A stretch of 64,000 nt of DNA, from positions 1 through 64,000 of the forward strand of contig JAUJOD010000006.1 of assembly GCA_030447865.1 (NCBI GenBank), in the 5' to 3' direction. The translations under genes were made by a program, and so were the position numbers. The notes beneath the pieces are model-generated. The model worked only from the letters and a program-made list of their open reading frames with translations. It had not been told where the DNA came from and searched no databases. Shown here piece by piece: positions 24,993 to 33,570 of this stretch. The DNA comes from Nocardioidaceae bacterium. Lineage in GTDB: Bacteria; Actinomycetota; Actinomycetes; Propionibacteriales; Nocardioidaceae. The first letter of the stretch is position 1; each line of letters opens with the position of its first letter.

Positions 24993-25681
24993 CCCTCCTT
25001 CATCTCACGTGAACCCTAGGCCGCGGCCCCGACACGCTTACCTGAACAGCGGTCGACGCAGCGGCCCGCCACGTTCTACCTGTCCAACGCTTCGTCGCGC
25101 AGCGCGGCGACGGCCGCAGCGACAGACGGCAACGCGGGAGCCGACAGCGGTACGTCGTCCAGATCGAAATCGTGCGGCTCCTTCCTGACTCGCTGGCCGG
25201 TCGGAGTGAGACTGCTCGTGACCACCGGGGTACGCCTCGCGACCAGGCGGAGTCTCACCGGGGCTGGCCACCATGAGGCCGAGCCGGCCAAGCACCAGGT
25301 GGGTGTTCCAGGCATCCCGCAGCTCCCGAACTTCCGAACCCGAGCGGCCATGCGGGGCCCAACGCCTGGGCAGCGCGTCGAACTACCTGCGTCAGACCAC
25401 CGCCTATGACTGCCAGCGGAGGGCATTTGGCGGATCCGTCCTGGGCGAACGACACACCCCGGAACCAACAGGGGCAATGTGCACTCCCCCGCTCAGGTGC
25501 GACCAGACCGTGAGGGGTAAGCGTCACCGGCCAACATTCAATAGGGAGCGTGCAAGGGAGGCGGCCGACCGTGTGGGCCGACACGTCCACAGGTCAGTCC
25601 CTGGGCCGGCCTGGCCTCCTCACCTGTGGTCACTCGAAGAAGCGCGGTACTGTCGGCGCAGGTGGCACCGGGGAGGCATCC
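24993..25681. other. Divergent intergenic region with decayed ORF and repeat copy B
   Basis: The minus strand between about 25390 and 25078 carries fragments that look coding in two frames (RELRDAWNTHLVLGRLGLMV, then LTPTGQRVRKEPHDFDLDDV to a stop at 25078), probably the corpse of a small regulatory gene. Repeat copy B follows at 25477-25548. Promoters of both flanking defence-type genes must lie here. Confidence 0.45.
25477..25548 (+). repeat. Degenerate direct repeat, copy B (IS110 left-end-like)
   Basis: Similar to 21901-21969 and in the same orientation. CACCGGCC at 25525-25532 and ATAGGGAGCGTGC resemble ACCGGCC...ATAGGAGCGTGG in the noncoding region upstream of the IS110 transposase (near 36975-37010). 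Confidence 0.5.
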
Positions 25682-27799
25682 GTGAGAGACGAACTTTCTG
25701 ACATCGAGGTCGGGATTCGCGCCCTCCCGCCGGCCGACCTTGCAAGACTCCGGCCCTACGTCGTGAACCTGAGTCAGGGGTCGTTCTCGAGCGACGGTCA
25801 ATACGCCTCCAGCGCAGCGGATGTCGACGCCATCTTCGACCTACACCTGCCTCGGTTTGTGGAGGCTGCGCAGCGCCCGGTCCCGCTCCTGATCTGGGCT
25901 CATGGTGGTCTGGTGAACGAGGAGTCCGGCCTGCGCATTGCGCAGGGACAGGTGGATTGGTGGTTGCGGAACGGCGTCTATCCCCTGCACTTCGTCTGGG
26001 AGAGCGGACTTATGGACGCCCTCGGTCAGGCACGAGGACCGCTCGCTGCGGGTCGGCGCGATCTGTGGGACCACACGACCGACCCCCTCCTTGAGGAGGC
26101 GATCCGGCCGCTGGGGCGACGAGCGTGGGCGTCTATGAAGTACAGCGCTCAGCGAGCCAGTGATCACGGTGGGGGCGCTCGATACCTCGCTCGACGGCTC
26201 AGCGAATTCTGTGCAGCTGACCCCCATGCGGTTGCGCTGCACGCTGTGGGACACAGCGCCGGTTCGATATTCCACGCGCACTTCCTCACCGCAGCACGTT
26301 CCGAAGGTGTCCCGAGCTTCGAGACACTGCAGTATCTAGCACCGGCCATCCGGGCCGACGAATTCAAGCGCTTGGTGGCGCCAGCAGTTGGGGAGTACGT
26401 TCAGGCGCTGACGATGTACACGATGCGACGGGAGCTGGAACGGGCGGACTCCTGCATGCAGGCATATCGCAAGTCGCTGCTCTACCTGATCAAGCACGCA
26501 CTGGAACCCGAGAGAGACACTCCGATCCTCGGGCTTGAGGACACGATCGTGGGGGATCCGGAGCTCAGTTCCTTCTTCGGTCTCCGCGGCGGCGGGGGAC
26601 GCCGGAGTGAAGCGGTCTGGTCGAGGACACATGCTGACGCGGCTCCGGGAAGTCGCAGCCAGGCAACGAGCCACGGCGGCTTCGACAACGACGCCTCCAC
26701 GATGGACAGCGTTGCGACGCGGGTCCTCCGTGGACGCAAGGCGACGCCCTTCCCGAGGGGCGCTGTCGATCAGGCGCGGCACCTCTACGAGGGCGTCGGC
26801 GGAAGTGGCGCAGCGGCGTCCCCCTCCCGGCCGTCAGCCGTCACCCCTCTTCCGGGTGGAGCCGGAACGCGTCGGGCGCTGTGCGTCGGCATCGACGACT
26901 ACCCCGCACCCCATGCACTTGCTGGTTGCAAGGCGGATGCCAGGGCGTGGTCGGCGATGCTGGGATCGCTGGGTTTCTCCGTCACTGAGTTGCTCGACGC
27001 AGACGCCACGCGGCAGGGAATCCTCGACGCGTTGGGAACTCTGGTGGCGGGGGCTTGTGCAGGCGATGTTGTCGTCCTCCAGTACTCGGGTCACGGCATG
27101 GAGGTCCCCGATTTCGTGGGTGATGAAGCGGGGGGCTCCAACGGTGACCGGGACGAGGCGATGTGTCCCGTCGACTTCGCTGATGGACAGTTGCTCATCG
27201 ACGATGATCTGCGGCAGGTCGCAGCGCAGCTGCCGGAGGAGTCCCTGCTGACGGTCTTCGCGGACTGCTGCCACTCCGGGACCCTTATGCGGGCGTTCGT
27301 TGACCTCCCGCGCTCGCCCAGCGTGCGAACCCTGGTGGATCTGCATGCCGACGTGCGTCCTCGGTACATGCGCCTGACTTCGGACTTAGCCGACGCCTTC
27401 CGCAAGGCGCGGAGTTCCCGAGGACGCGATGCTGCCAACGATGTCCCTCGTGCGCGTCCCGCAGTCCTGTTCTCTGCATGCCGCGACTACGAGGTGGCGT
27501 ACGAGCGTGATGGGCAGGGCGACTTCACCCGCCACTGCATGAGCGTTCTGTCCAAGGGCGTCTCCGGCCTGACCAACGCTGCATTCATGGACAGGGTGTT
27601 AAGAGAGTTCGGCGAAGGGAGCCAACAGAACCCAGAGCTAGATCTGGCAGATCTTTTCGGTCCCCAGCCCTTTCTCCAGACGGCGCAGGCGATCGCGGGC
27701 CGGGGCGCGGCCAATGGGATGGCTGGCGCCGAGGCGATCGCGCCGGGGGCGGGTCGCAGAGGCTCAGGTGCGGCGCAACTGTTGGGGGGACTCGGCTGA
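25682..27799 (+). CDS. Alpha/beta hydrolase-caspase (peptidase C14) fusion protein
   Basis: 705 aa from GTG 25682, preceded by GGGGAGG. The N-terminal half is an alpha/beta hydrolase: LLIWAHGGLVNEESGL (67-82), nucleophile Ser192 in AVGHSAGS, and SHGGFDNDASTMDSV (about 330-344), whose His is the likely catalytic base. A Ser/Pro/Gly linker (about 370-395) precedes a caspase-like domain: RRALCVGIDDYP (397-408), His471 in YSGHG and Cys530 in DCCHSG, both catalytic residues present. The tail lists ARPAVLFSACRDYEVAYE and FTRHCMSVL. Caspase-like proteases act as effectors in several bacterial defence systems. Cytoplasmic; no signal peptide. The fusion may couple lipid or ester hydrolysis with proteolysis (inference). 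Confidence 0.8.
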   Translation: MRDELSDIEVGIRALPPADLARLRPYVVNLSQGSFSSDGQYASSAADVDAIFDLHLPRFVEAAQRPVPLLIWAHGGLVNEESGLRIAQGQVDWWLRNGVYPLHFVWESGLMDALGQARGPLAAGRRDLWDHTTDPLLEEAIRPLGRRAWASMKYSAQRASDHGGGARYLARRLSEFCAADPHAVALHAVGHSAGSIFHAHFLTAARSEGVPSFETLQYLAPAIRADEFKRLVAPAVGEYVQALTMYTMRRELERADSCMQAYRKSLLYLIKHALEPERDTPILGLEDTIVGDPELSSFFGLRGGGGRRSEAVWSRTHADAAPGSRSQATSHGGFDNDASTMDSVATRVLRGRKATPFPRGAVDQARHLYEGVGGSGAAASPSRPSAVTPLPGGAGTRRALCVGIDDYPAPHALAGCKADARAWSAMLGSLGFSVTELLDADATRQGILDALGTLVAGACAGDVVVLQYSGHGMEVPDFVGDEAGGSNGDRDEAMCPVDFADGQLLIDDDLRQVAAQLPEESLLTVFADCCHSGTLMRAFVDLPRSPSVRTLVDLHADVRPRYMRLTSDLADAFRKARSSRGRDAANDVPRARPAVLFSACRDYEVAYERDGQGDFTRHCMSVLSKGVSGLTNAAFMDRVLREFGEGSQQNPELDLADLFGPQPFLQTAQAIAGRGAANGMAGAEAIAPGAGRRGSGAAQLLGGLG

Positions 27800-28350
27800 A
27801 TTGATGCCGTTGGATAGGGCAAGCGATGGCAGACCTTCCGCCACAATGAACCACTGCAAGGCAGCACAAAGCGCGGTACGGCTGTATCGGGGCCGGATAT
27901 GCCACCACACATGGCTGAGGCGCTCAGTGCGGCGGTTGCCCAAACGCTCGCTTGAGAAGCGGGGGTGCTCACCGGTACGCCTGTTCCGGTGAGGTGTGCG
28001 ACGCACGCCTTACTGCATCTGCGCTGCGTCACTGTCTACGTGATCAGCTCGCGCGTGCGCGTCGGTGAGGGCGTCTTCGATCGTCATGCCGCGTCCGAGT
28101 TGGTATTCGCTGTCCCCCCTGTCCTAGAAAGCGGCTACCGAGGATTGCGCAGATGCGCCGAGGAGCGACCGCGCCGGGGCCGACGGCCGCCATCCCAAAC
28201 TGAGTTGTTGGAAGTGACCGTATGGCGTCCCGTGGTGACGATATTCAACGGACGGGTCATACGGAGCGTCCGCACCCACGGGTGCGCTTTGGCTTGCTAC
28301 CTTGCCGCAGAGCTCCCCTTCCTTTGCGCAGCATCCGCTTGGCGCAGTGG
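27800..28350. other. Gene-free stretch left of IS21
   Basis: No convincing gene. A palindrome CTCACCGG-N10-CCGGTGAG lies at 27968-27993. A short minus-strand frame ending near 28014 (MTIEDALTDAHARADHV) may be a remnant of a truncated gene. Confidence 0.4.
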
Positions 28351-28409
28351 TGTCAACGGCGGCCGAAATCTGACCCCCTTTCGTCGGTTGAAAATTGACC
28401 CCCTTGGTT

Positions 28410-29222
28410 CTAGTTCTCTTCGGTGACGGCTGCGGGGACGCGGCCGAGTTCGCGGTTCTTCAGCCGGTAGGAATCGCCCTTGAGAGGGATGACCTCGGCG
28501 TGGTGGACGAGCCGGTCGATCATCGCGGCGGCAACGGTGTCGTCGCCGAACACCTCACCCCAGCGGGCGAAGTTCTTGTTGGAGGTGACGATCAGGGTGG
28601 CGCGCTCGTAGCGGGAGGAGACCAGCTGGAAGAACAGGTTCGCTGCCTCGGGTTCGAACGGGATGTAGCCGACCTCGTCGATGACCAGGACGGGGTAGCG
28701 CACTAGTCGGCGCAGTTCGTCTTGGAGCCTGCCAGTGTGGTGGGCTTCGGCCAGCCGGTCGACCCACTGGGATGCGGTGGCGAACAGCACCCGGTGTCCT
28801 GCTTGGCAGGCGCGGATGGCCAGCCCAGTGGCCAGATGGGTCTTGCCGGTGCCGGGTGGGCCGAGCAGGACGACGTTGTCCTTGGCGACGACGAAGTCCA
28901 GGGTGGCCAGGTGGGCGACGGTTTGGCGCTTGAGCCCACGGGCGTGGTCGTAGTCGAAGTCCTCCAGGCTCTTGCGGGCCGGGAACCGTGCGGCGCGGAT
29001 GCGCCCTTCGCCGCCGTGGGCCTCACGAGCGGCGACCTCGCGTTGCAGACAGGCGGCGAGGAACTCCTCGTGCGTCCAGGACTCCTCGCGGGCTCGTTCG
29101 GCGAGCCGGTCGATGGACTCCCGCAGCGTGGGTGCCTTCAACGCCCGGGTCAGGTACTCCAGTTCCGAACTCACATCGCGACCGGTCCTGGCCCTGGTGT
29201 CGGCATTGGTCCTGGTCGCCAT
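28410..29222 (-). CDS. istB: IS21 helper ATPase IstB
   Basis: 270 aa. DnaC/DnaA-like AAA+ ATPase: Walker A LLGPPGTGKTHLATGL, Walker B VLVIDEVGYIPF, sensor LIVTSNKNFARWGEVFGD, ending GDSYRLKNRELGRVP. IstB assembles on target DNA and licenses IstA. The ATG at 29222 overlaps the istA stop (ATGA), so the two are coupled. The longer upstream frame is antisense-like Arg-rich and was rejected. Intact. Confidence 0.95.
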   Translation of the reverse strand: MATRTNADTRARTGRDVSSELEYLTRALKAPTLRESIDRLAERAREESWTHEEFLAACLQREVAAREAHGGEGRIRAARFPARKSLEDFDYDHARGLKRQTVAHLATLDFVVAKDNVVLLGPPGTGKTHLATGLAIRACQAGHRVLFATASQWVDRLAEAHHTGRLQDELRRLVRYPVLVIDEVGYIPFEPEAANLFFQLVSSRYERATLIVTSNKNFARWGEVFGDDTVAAAMIDRLVHHAEVIPLKGDSYRLKNRELGRVPAAVTEEN

Positions 29223-30496
29223 CACCTGACTTCGCCGTTCACGGCGCCGCTCACCTCGGGGACCAGGCCGAGCGCGGTGTCGTAGGACCCGAGCGAGCGG
29301 ATCTCGACCTCCTCTCCGGTGACGGCATCCGGCACCGGTCGGAGCAGATCCGCTCGGCCGCGGCGCAGCACCTTGCCGGCCACGACGTGCTCGAAGTCGG
29401 TGATGGTCTGATGCTGGGCCCACACCCTGGCGTGGTCGGCGACCAGCGCGTTTTCGCAGGCCACCCACACCCGGTCCAGGTCGGCCTGGACCTCGATCCG
29501 GCGTCCGACCACGCCTGGGTGCACGGAGTAGTCGTTGGAATCGACGCGGACGTAGTGGTCCCGCGGCAATCGGGTCGAGCACCGCCAGCCGACCTGCGGC
29601 GCGACGGGCGGCAGCGGCAGCATCGCCGCCCGGTCCGCGGCGGCCCGGTCGCCGGGGGTGCAGCCCAGGACCCGCATCCGACGGGCGTTGGCCTTGACCA
29701 GGAACCCGCCCAGCTGGGTGTTGAAGTTCTCCGGGCCGGTGAAGGTACGACCGGGAAGGAAGGAGCGCTCGAGGTAGTCGTGGAACCGTTCGAGCATGCC
29801 CTTGGCTTCGGGATCGGCGGGCTTACAGATGACCACCTTCGCGCCCAGCACTCCGCGGAACGCCTGACAGGCCGTACTCAGCTCGGGCTGCCGGGCACGC
29901 CACCGGCCAACCGCGGATTCGCCGTCCCACACCAACACCTTCGGAACGCCAAGTAGCTGCTCCGACAGCAGCCGCCACCAGCCGGCATACAGGTCCTGCG
30001 CATCGCGTGAGGGGATCAGCAGGCCGCCGGCCCACCGCGAGTAGCCCGACACCGTGGTCATCACCGGCAGTCGCTTCGCGGACCGGATCTGCCCGAAGCC
30101 GACCGGGATCTCGATCGGTGGGAACCAGAAGTCGAACTGCGCCAGCTCGCCGGCCTCATACGTGGTCCGCGACGCCGGGTCCGGCGGCAGATAGGCCGGA
30201 CGCAGCTCGCGGACCCGTTCCTTAAACACCGTCATCCCGCGAGACCAACCAACCCGTTCAGCGATCACCGTCGCCGGCATCGTCGGCACCGCCCGCAGCT
30301 GCTCCCGGATCCGCGTTTCGAACTCATCGACCGTCGACCCAGACGGCGGCCGGGCATACCTCGGCGGCCCGTCAGACGCCAGCGCGGCTCGCACGGTGTT
30401 CCGCGAGACCCCCAACGTCCTGGCGATCATCTTGATCGGCAACCCCTCAGCCCGGTGCAACCTACGGATCTCCGCCCAGTCCTCCACTGACAACAC
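29222..30496 (-). CDS. istA: IS21 transposase IstA
   Basis: 424 aa. The N-terminal HTH (IRRLHRAEGLPIKMIARTLG, then SRNTVRAAL) is followed by an RNase H-fold DDE domain: AQFDFWFPP (first Asp), KVLVWDGESAVG (second Asp), then DPEAKGMLERFHDYLE (Glu). The C-terminal part binds the element ends. Overlaps istB by the usual 4 nt. All catalytic residues are present, so the element may be active. Confidence 0.95.
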   Translation of the reverse strand: MLSVEDWAEIRRLHRAEGLPIKMIARTLGVSRNTVRAALASDGPPRYARPPSGSTVDEFETRIREQLRAVPTMPATVIAERVGWSRGMTVFKERVRELRPAYLPPDPASRTTYEAGELAQFDFWFPPIEIPVGFGQIRSAKRLPVMTTVSGYSRWAGGLLIPSRDAQDLYAGWWRLLSEQLLGVPKVLVWDGESAVGRWRARQPELSTACQAFRGVLGAKVVICKPADPEAKGMLERFHDYLERSFLPGRTFTGPENFNTQLGGFLVKANARRMRVLGCTPGDRAAADRAAMLPLPPVAPQVGWRCSTRLPRDHYVRVDSNDYSVHPGVVGRRIEVQADLDRVWVACENALVADHARVWAQHQTITDFEHVVAGKVLRRGRADLLRPVPDAVTGEEVEIRSLGSYDTALGLVPEVSGAVNGEVR

Positions 30497-30679
30497 CCAC
30501 TTCCTCCTGACCTCGACATGAGGCCAGGCTCTCGGAAGGGGTCAGTTTTCGACCGTCGATACAGGGTCAGTTTTCAGGCGCCGCCGACAGGCGCTTCTGC
30601 GACGCATCCCAAACTGTCGGTGTCGTGAGGGACCCTGGTGCAGACCGAAAGCTGAGACACGCAGAACGGGGAGGACCCG

Positions 30680-30930
30680 ATGACGACAAACACGCACCGA
30701 GCGAGAGTGAGGCTTCTGGACTGTAGATGCGGGGCGGGACACACCTCTGTGTCCAGATTTCGCGTGGAGTTCCGCCGGAGCTGCGCTGCCCACCCGACCA
30801 ACCGCAGGGTTGGAGCCAGGGAGGCGGTGGATGCCCGGTTCGACCCGACCTTGCCGATCGGGTAGAGCGGGTGCTGCGCGACTCGCTCCAGGAGTGCAAG
30901 CGCCTTCGTTACGTGCCCGTCCATGCCTGA
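30680..30930 (+). pseudogene. Small Cys-containing protein upstream of the HEPN gene, apparent frameshift
   Basis: ATG 30680 has an excellent Shine-Dalgarno (GGGGAGGA) and begins MTTNTHRARVRLLDCRCG, but the frame goes out at an ACAC repeat near 30740. The next frame continues with a well-formed LCVQISRGVPPELRC, DLADRVERVLRDSLQECKR and ends YVPVHA at 30930, 8 nt past the HEPN start. I read this as one about 82-aa gene with a 2-nt expansion. If the indel is real, only the 67-aa frame from 30727 is left. Cysteines suggest metal binding. Function unknown. Confidence 0.5.
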
Positions 30931-31444
30931 GGTACCTGAGCCTGAGTTCCGTCTGCCAGCCGACTCGCGCATGGCGCAGATGATCGCCGGTTTCGACGCT
31001 GGTGGGCATCCCGTTCCCATGACCCCTACCTGCCTCGAGCAGCTAGCGGCGAGTTGGCCGACATCAAGTGGGACGCCTACGGAGATCGCTGAGCTACTGC
31101 GTATCAGCCGACGGTTGTTCGCTCACAGCTTCTTCGTGTATGAGTTCATGGCCGTCGCGGCGCTGTGGTCATTTCTGGCACTGGAGGCGGCGCTCCGCGC
31201 TTGCCTTCAGAGTCACGCACCCTTCGCCAAGTTGATCGACCAAGCTTGTGAGCAAGGGCGGGTAGGACCGGGCGTCGGCGAGCTCCTCCACGCTGCACGC
31301 GAGTTGCGGAACGGATTCGCACATCCGTCGACGCAGGCTGCCTGGACCGTTGGCATGGCCGCCCCGACTGTTGAGGCGTCTCACCGCGTCATCGCGGATC
31401 TGTTCCCCGAGAAGGAAGGGACGACTGAGCACGACGGGGCGTGA
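30923..31444 (+). CDS. HEPN-domain protein (RNase-like), unknown family
   Basis: 173 aa, mostly helical. RELRNGFAHPS contains the R-x4-H motif (RNGFAH) of HEPN ribonucleases, in the usual position after two long helices (FFVYEFMAVAALWSFLALEA and VGELLHAAREL). HEPN proteins are RNA-cleaving effectors of toxin-antitoxin, abortive infection and CRISPR systems. The ATG overlaps the end of the upstream small gene by 8 nt. No MNT or other antitoxin of a known type is next to it, so the upstream small Cys protein could be the partner (inference). Confidence 0.6.
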   Translation: MPEVPEPEFRLPADSRMAQMIAGFDAGGHPVPMTPTCLEQLAASWPTSSGTPTEIAELLRISRRLFAHSFFVYEFMAVAALWSFLALEAALRACLQSHAPFAKLIDQACEQGRVGPGVGELLHAARELRNGFAHPSTQAAWTVGMAAPTVEASHRVIADLFPEKEGTTEHDGA

Positions 31445-31496
31445 GACTGGTGAATGACACAGTGACCTTCGGGGATGTGTTGGACGATGCTGCTTC

Positions 31497-31817
31497 CTAG
31501 CCGCGAGACACCTCTTGTAGGTGCTTCCGCCACGCGCGGTTCGTGTTGAATCGACTCTTCATCCACCCGCATGAGCAGCCCACCTGCGTCGACCCGATGA
31601 CAGTAACCACGTCGGGAAGTCTTTGGTGTTGCACCTGCGAGGGGCTTGCCGGATTTGGTCCGGGGTGGGCGGGCGGAGCGTAGAACGGTCGAGCACCTTG
31701 ACCGGTCAGGATCGCATGTAGCAATCGGTTCGTCTCTTGCTGTGCCGCTAGCTGCGCCCCTGCGATCTCGGCCAGTTGCCGTAGCCGCAGCTCCTGTGGG
31801 TTCTCGGGAGCGGTCAT
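31497..31817 (-). CDS. Small protein with C-terminal CxC motif, third gene of the TIR operon
   Basis: 106 aa from ATG 31817, which overlaps the stop of the membrane protein gene (ATGA). N-terminal helix RLRQLAEIAGAQLAAQQETN, a Pro-rich linker, then VGCSCGWMKSRFNTNRAWRKH, a short CxC...H region that could bind zinc. The same helix-linker-CxC design occurs in small actinobacterial proteins of unknown role. Because all three genes overlap, it is likely part of one complex with the TIR protein. Confidence 0.65.
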   Translation of the reverse strand: MTAPENPQELRLRQLAEIAGAQLAAQQETNRLLHAILTGQGARPFYAPPAHPGPNPASPSQVQHQRLPDVVTVIGSTQVGCSCGWMKSRFNTNRAWRKHLQEVSRG

Positions 31818-32620
31818 GTCGGTCCCTCCGGTAACAATTGCTGTTCCAGTTCGTGCTGCTTGCGCTCCCACTCGGCGTTCTCACGTTCTAAACGCCTCCG
31901 GTGCGCCTTCCTCCTCTCAACGATCACCGACAGAGGCTGGGTAAGTGCACTGGCCTGGGTCTTGAGCGACTTCTCGATCTCTCGCAACGACTTTCCGATG
32001 TGATGGAGCCCGTACGTCTCGGTGAACAGAACGCCGGACATCAGATCAAGGTCGAGAGTGCTCTCTTCCTCCCAGTGGTGATCGTGACCATCGTGGTACT
32101 TCACCTTGACTCGGTGACGTGAGGGCAACTTGGGGTCCGCGTGGCGCTCGATGGCGGAGTCGAAGAACATCCGCTGTCGGAAACCAGGGGGAAGCATCTC
32201 GATCGGCTCGGTGAACACCCGGGCCTTGTGGAGGGGATACTGCACATCGTCCCGGGCGCGCTTTAGGGGCGGATCAACGGTGATCGTCACATCGCGAGCG
32301 GGTCCGGCACCGATGTTGGAGAGCACGATGTCGAGCAGGTGGGAGGAGGTCTCGCCGCGCTCGGCGGTCAAGAGCACATACGGCCTGGCGCGGTCGAGGC
32401 GGGCATCTTCCGACTGCTTCGCGTGGGCGACGCGCGTCCGTTCGGCTTCCTTGGCTTGTTCTCGCCGAAGCGTCTCACCCTGCGCGTACTGACGAGCGGC
32501 GATCATCGCCGCGACCCCAGCGATGATAAGCGCACCGGCCGTGGACAGCACCCCCACTACGTTCCACTGAAGTTCGGTTAGCCCCCAAACCTGCTGCTCC
32601 GCTGGCGCAGCGGCAATCAT
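31814..32620 (-). CDS. Membrane-anchored coiled-coil protein, second gene of the TIR operon
   Basis: 268 aa. One N-terminal transmembrane helix (residues about 19-42, NVVGVLSTAGALIIAGVAAM), then a charged coiled coil (GETLRREQAKEAERTR), a beta-rich middle (RPYVLLTAERGETSSHLLDI, VLSNIGAGPARDVTITVDPP) and a C-terminal coiled coil (RRKAHRRRLERENAEWERKQ). It is predicted to face the cytoplasm and could hold the TIR protein at the membrane. ATG 32620 overlaps the TIR stop and its own stop overlaps the next ATG. No family recognised beyond this layout. Confidence 0.7.
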   Translation of the reverse strand: MIAAAPAEQQVWGLTELQWNVVGVLSTAGALIIAGVAAMIAARQYAQGETLRREQAKEAERTRVAHAKQSEDARLDRARPYVLLTAERGETSSHLLDIVLSNIGAGPARDVTITVDPPLKRARDDVQYPLHKARVFTEPIEMLPPGFRQRMFFDSAIERHADPKLPSRHRVKVKYHDGHDHHWEEESTLDLDLMSGVLFTETYGLHHIGKSLREIEKSLKTQASALTQPLSVIVERRKAHRRRLERENAEWERKQHELEQQLLPEGPT

Positions 32621-33408
32621 GATGCATCCTCGTCGCCGCCGTGGACCACACCGGCGATCTCCTCCGCGATCTCAACCACGGTGTGTGTCGCGGTACTCCG
32701 AGCGAGTTTGTCGGCGAGACTCGGACTGTGGGCGGTGATCTGATCCTTCGTGACGTTGTGCCAGATCGGAAGCAGGTTCTGTTCGCCCGCAACCGTCTTG
32801 GTCACGATCCCGTCAAGCTCGTACTGGGTCCATCCCTTGGCCAAGAAGTCCGCCGAGAAGATGACCGCCGCGAATCTGCTTCCCCTGATGCCTTGGTCGA
32901 TCTTCCGGCGGAGACTGTCCCCGATCTTCATTTCAATATCATCCAGCCACACGGACACGTCTCGCTCCTCAAGTGCCGCTGCGAGAGGCTGGGCGACAGA
33001 CTCAAGGTCCTCACTGGCGTGCGAGATGAACACGTCCCACGTACGTCCACCTAGAACGTCGGGTGCGGGTGGGTCGTCCGGTACGTCGTGGAGGATGGAC
33101 GACAAGGCGCCTGGGTTGCGCATCGGAGGCAACGACCCGCGTGGCGGAGGCTCCACTCCGACACTGGCGTTGATCCTCCCCGGGTAGCCCCCGAGGTCGA
33201 TGGCAACAAACCAATGACCATCCCTCGGTACGGTAAGCCGTGCCGGCGACCGCCTGGCCTCGCCTCCCAGGTATTGGCACCGCTCCCGGCGTGCGTACCT
33301 CCGATAGTTCGAGGCGTCCATCAGAAGCACGTTCGCCCTGTTGCGAAGGGTCACCACCACGACCGATCCGCGCTTGAGGTTACCCAAGTCCCACTTCACG
33401 TGCTCCAC
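32617..33408 (-). CDS. DUF1883-TIR domain protein
   Basis: 263 aa. Residues about 2-85 match DUF1883 (VKWDLGNLKRGSVVVVTLRN to DLGGYPGRINASVGV). Residues about 124-240 are a TIR domain: TWDVFISHASED, VSVWLDDIEMKIGDSL, AAVIFSADFLAKGW, with Glu197 in QYELDG as the predicted NADase catalytic Glu. I chose GTG 33408 because GGAGG lies 6 nt upstream and DUF1883 begins there; GTG 33474 and ATG 33450 lack a ribosome site. TIR NADases kill or stall infected cells in several anti-phage systems. First gene of a three-gene operon with two 4-nt overlaps. Confidence 0.85.
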   Translation of the reverse strand: MEHVKWDLGNLKRGSVVVVTLRNRANVLLMDASNYRRYARRERCQYLGGEARRSPARLTVPRDGHWFVAIDLGGYPGRINASVGVEPPPRGSLPPMRNPGALSSILHDVPDDPPAPDVLGGRTWDVFISHASEDLESVAQPLAAALEERDVSVWLDDIEMKIGDSLRRKIDQGIRGSRFAAVIFSADFLAKGWTQYELDGIVTKTVAGEQNLLPIWHNVTKDQITAHSPSLADKLARSTATHTVVEIAEEIAGVVHGGDEDAS

Positions 33409-33570
33409 TTGCCGCCTCCGAGGTTCCCTTTTTCGTTGGCCACTGGACATGACAGTAGTGACGGCGACCGACACATCTGCCGAAGTGATCGAGATGCCGT
33501 CGATGTCGGAGGTCCGAGCGACAATGCAGGCAGGCCAAGCCCAGGGTGGTGGTGGATGAGGGCGTCACCA

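Larger units (their letters stand above)
28351..30589 (-). mobile_element. Complete IS21-family insertion sequence
   Basis: About 2.24 kb with istA and istB on the minus strand. Ends are recognisable: TGTC at 28351 and GACA ending at 30589, and each end holds two spaced copies of GAAAAYTGACCC (near 28365 and 28389 on the left; inverted near 30542 and 30565 on the right), the multiple terminal repeats typical of IS21. I see no clear target-site duplication. It sits between the caspase gene and the HEPN pair. Confidence 0.85.

Noticed and set aside
22785-25019. 744-aa plus-strand ORF
   Set aside because: Lies antisense to the 903-aa gene; composition is His/Arg/Gly-rich and no domain is seen. 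The minus strand has the zinc ribbon and nuclease motifs.
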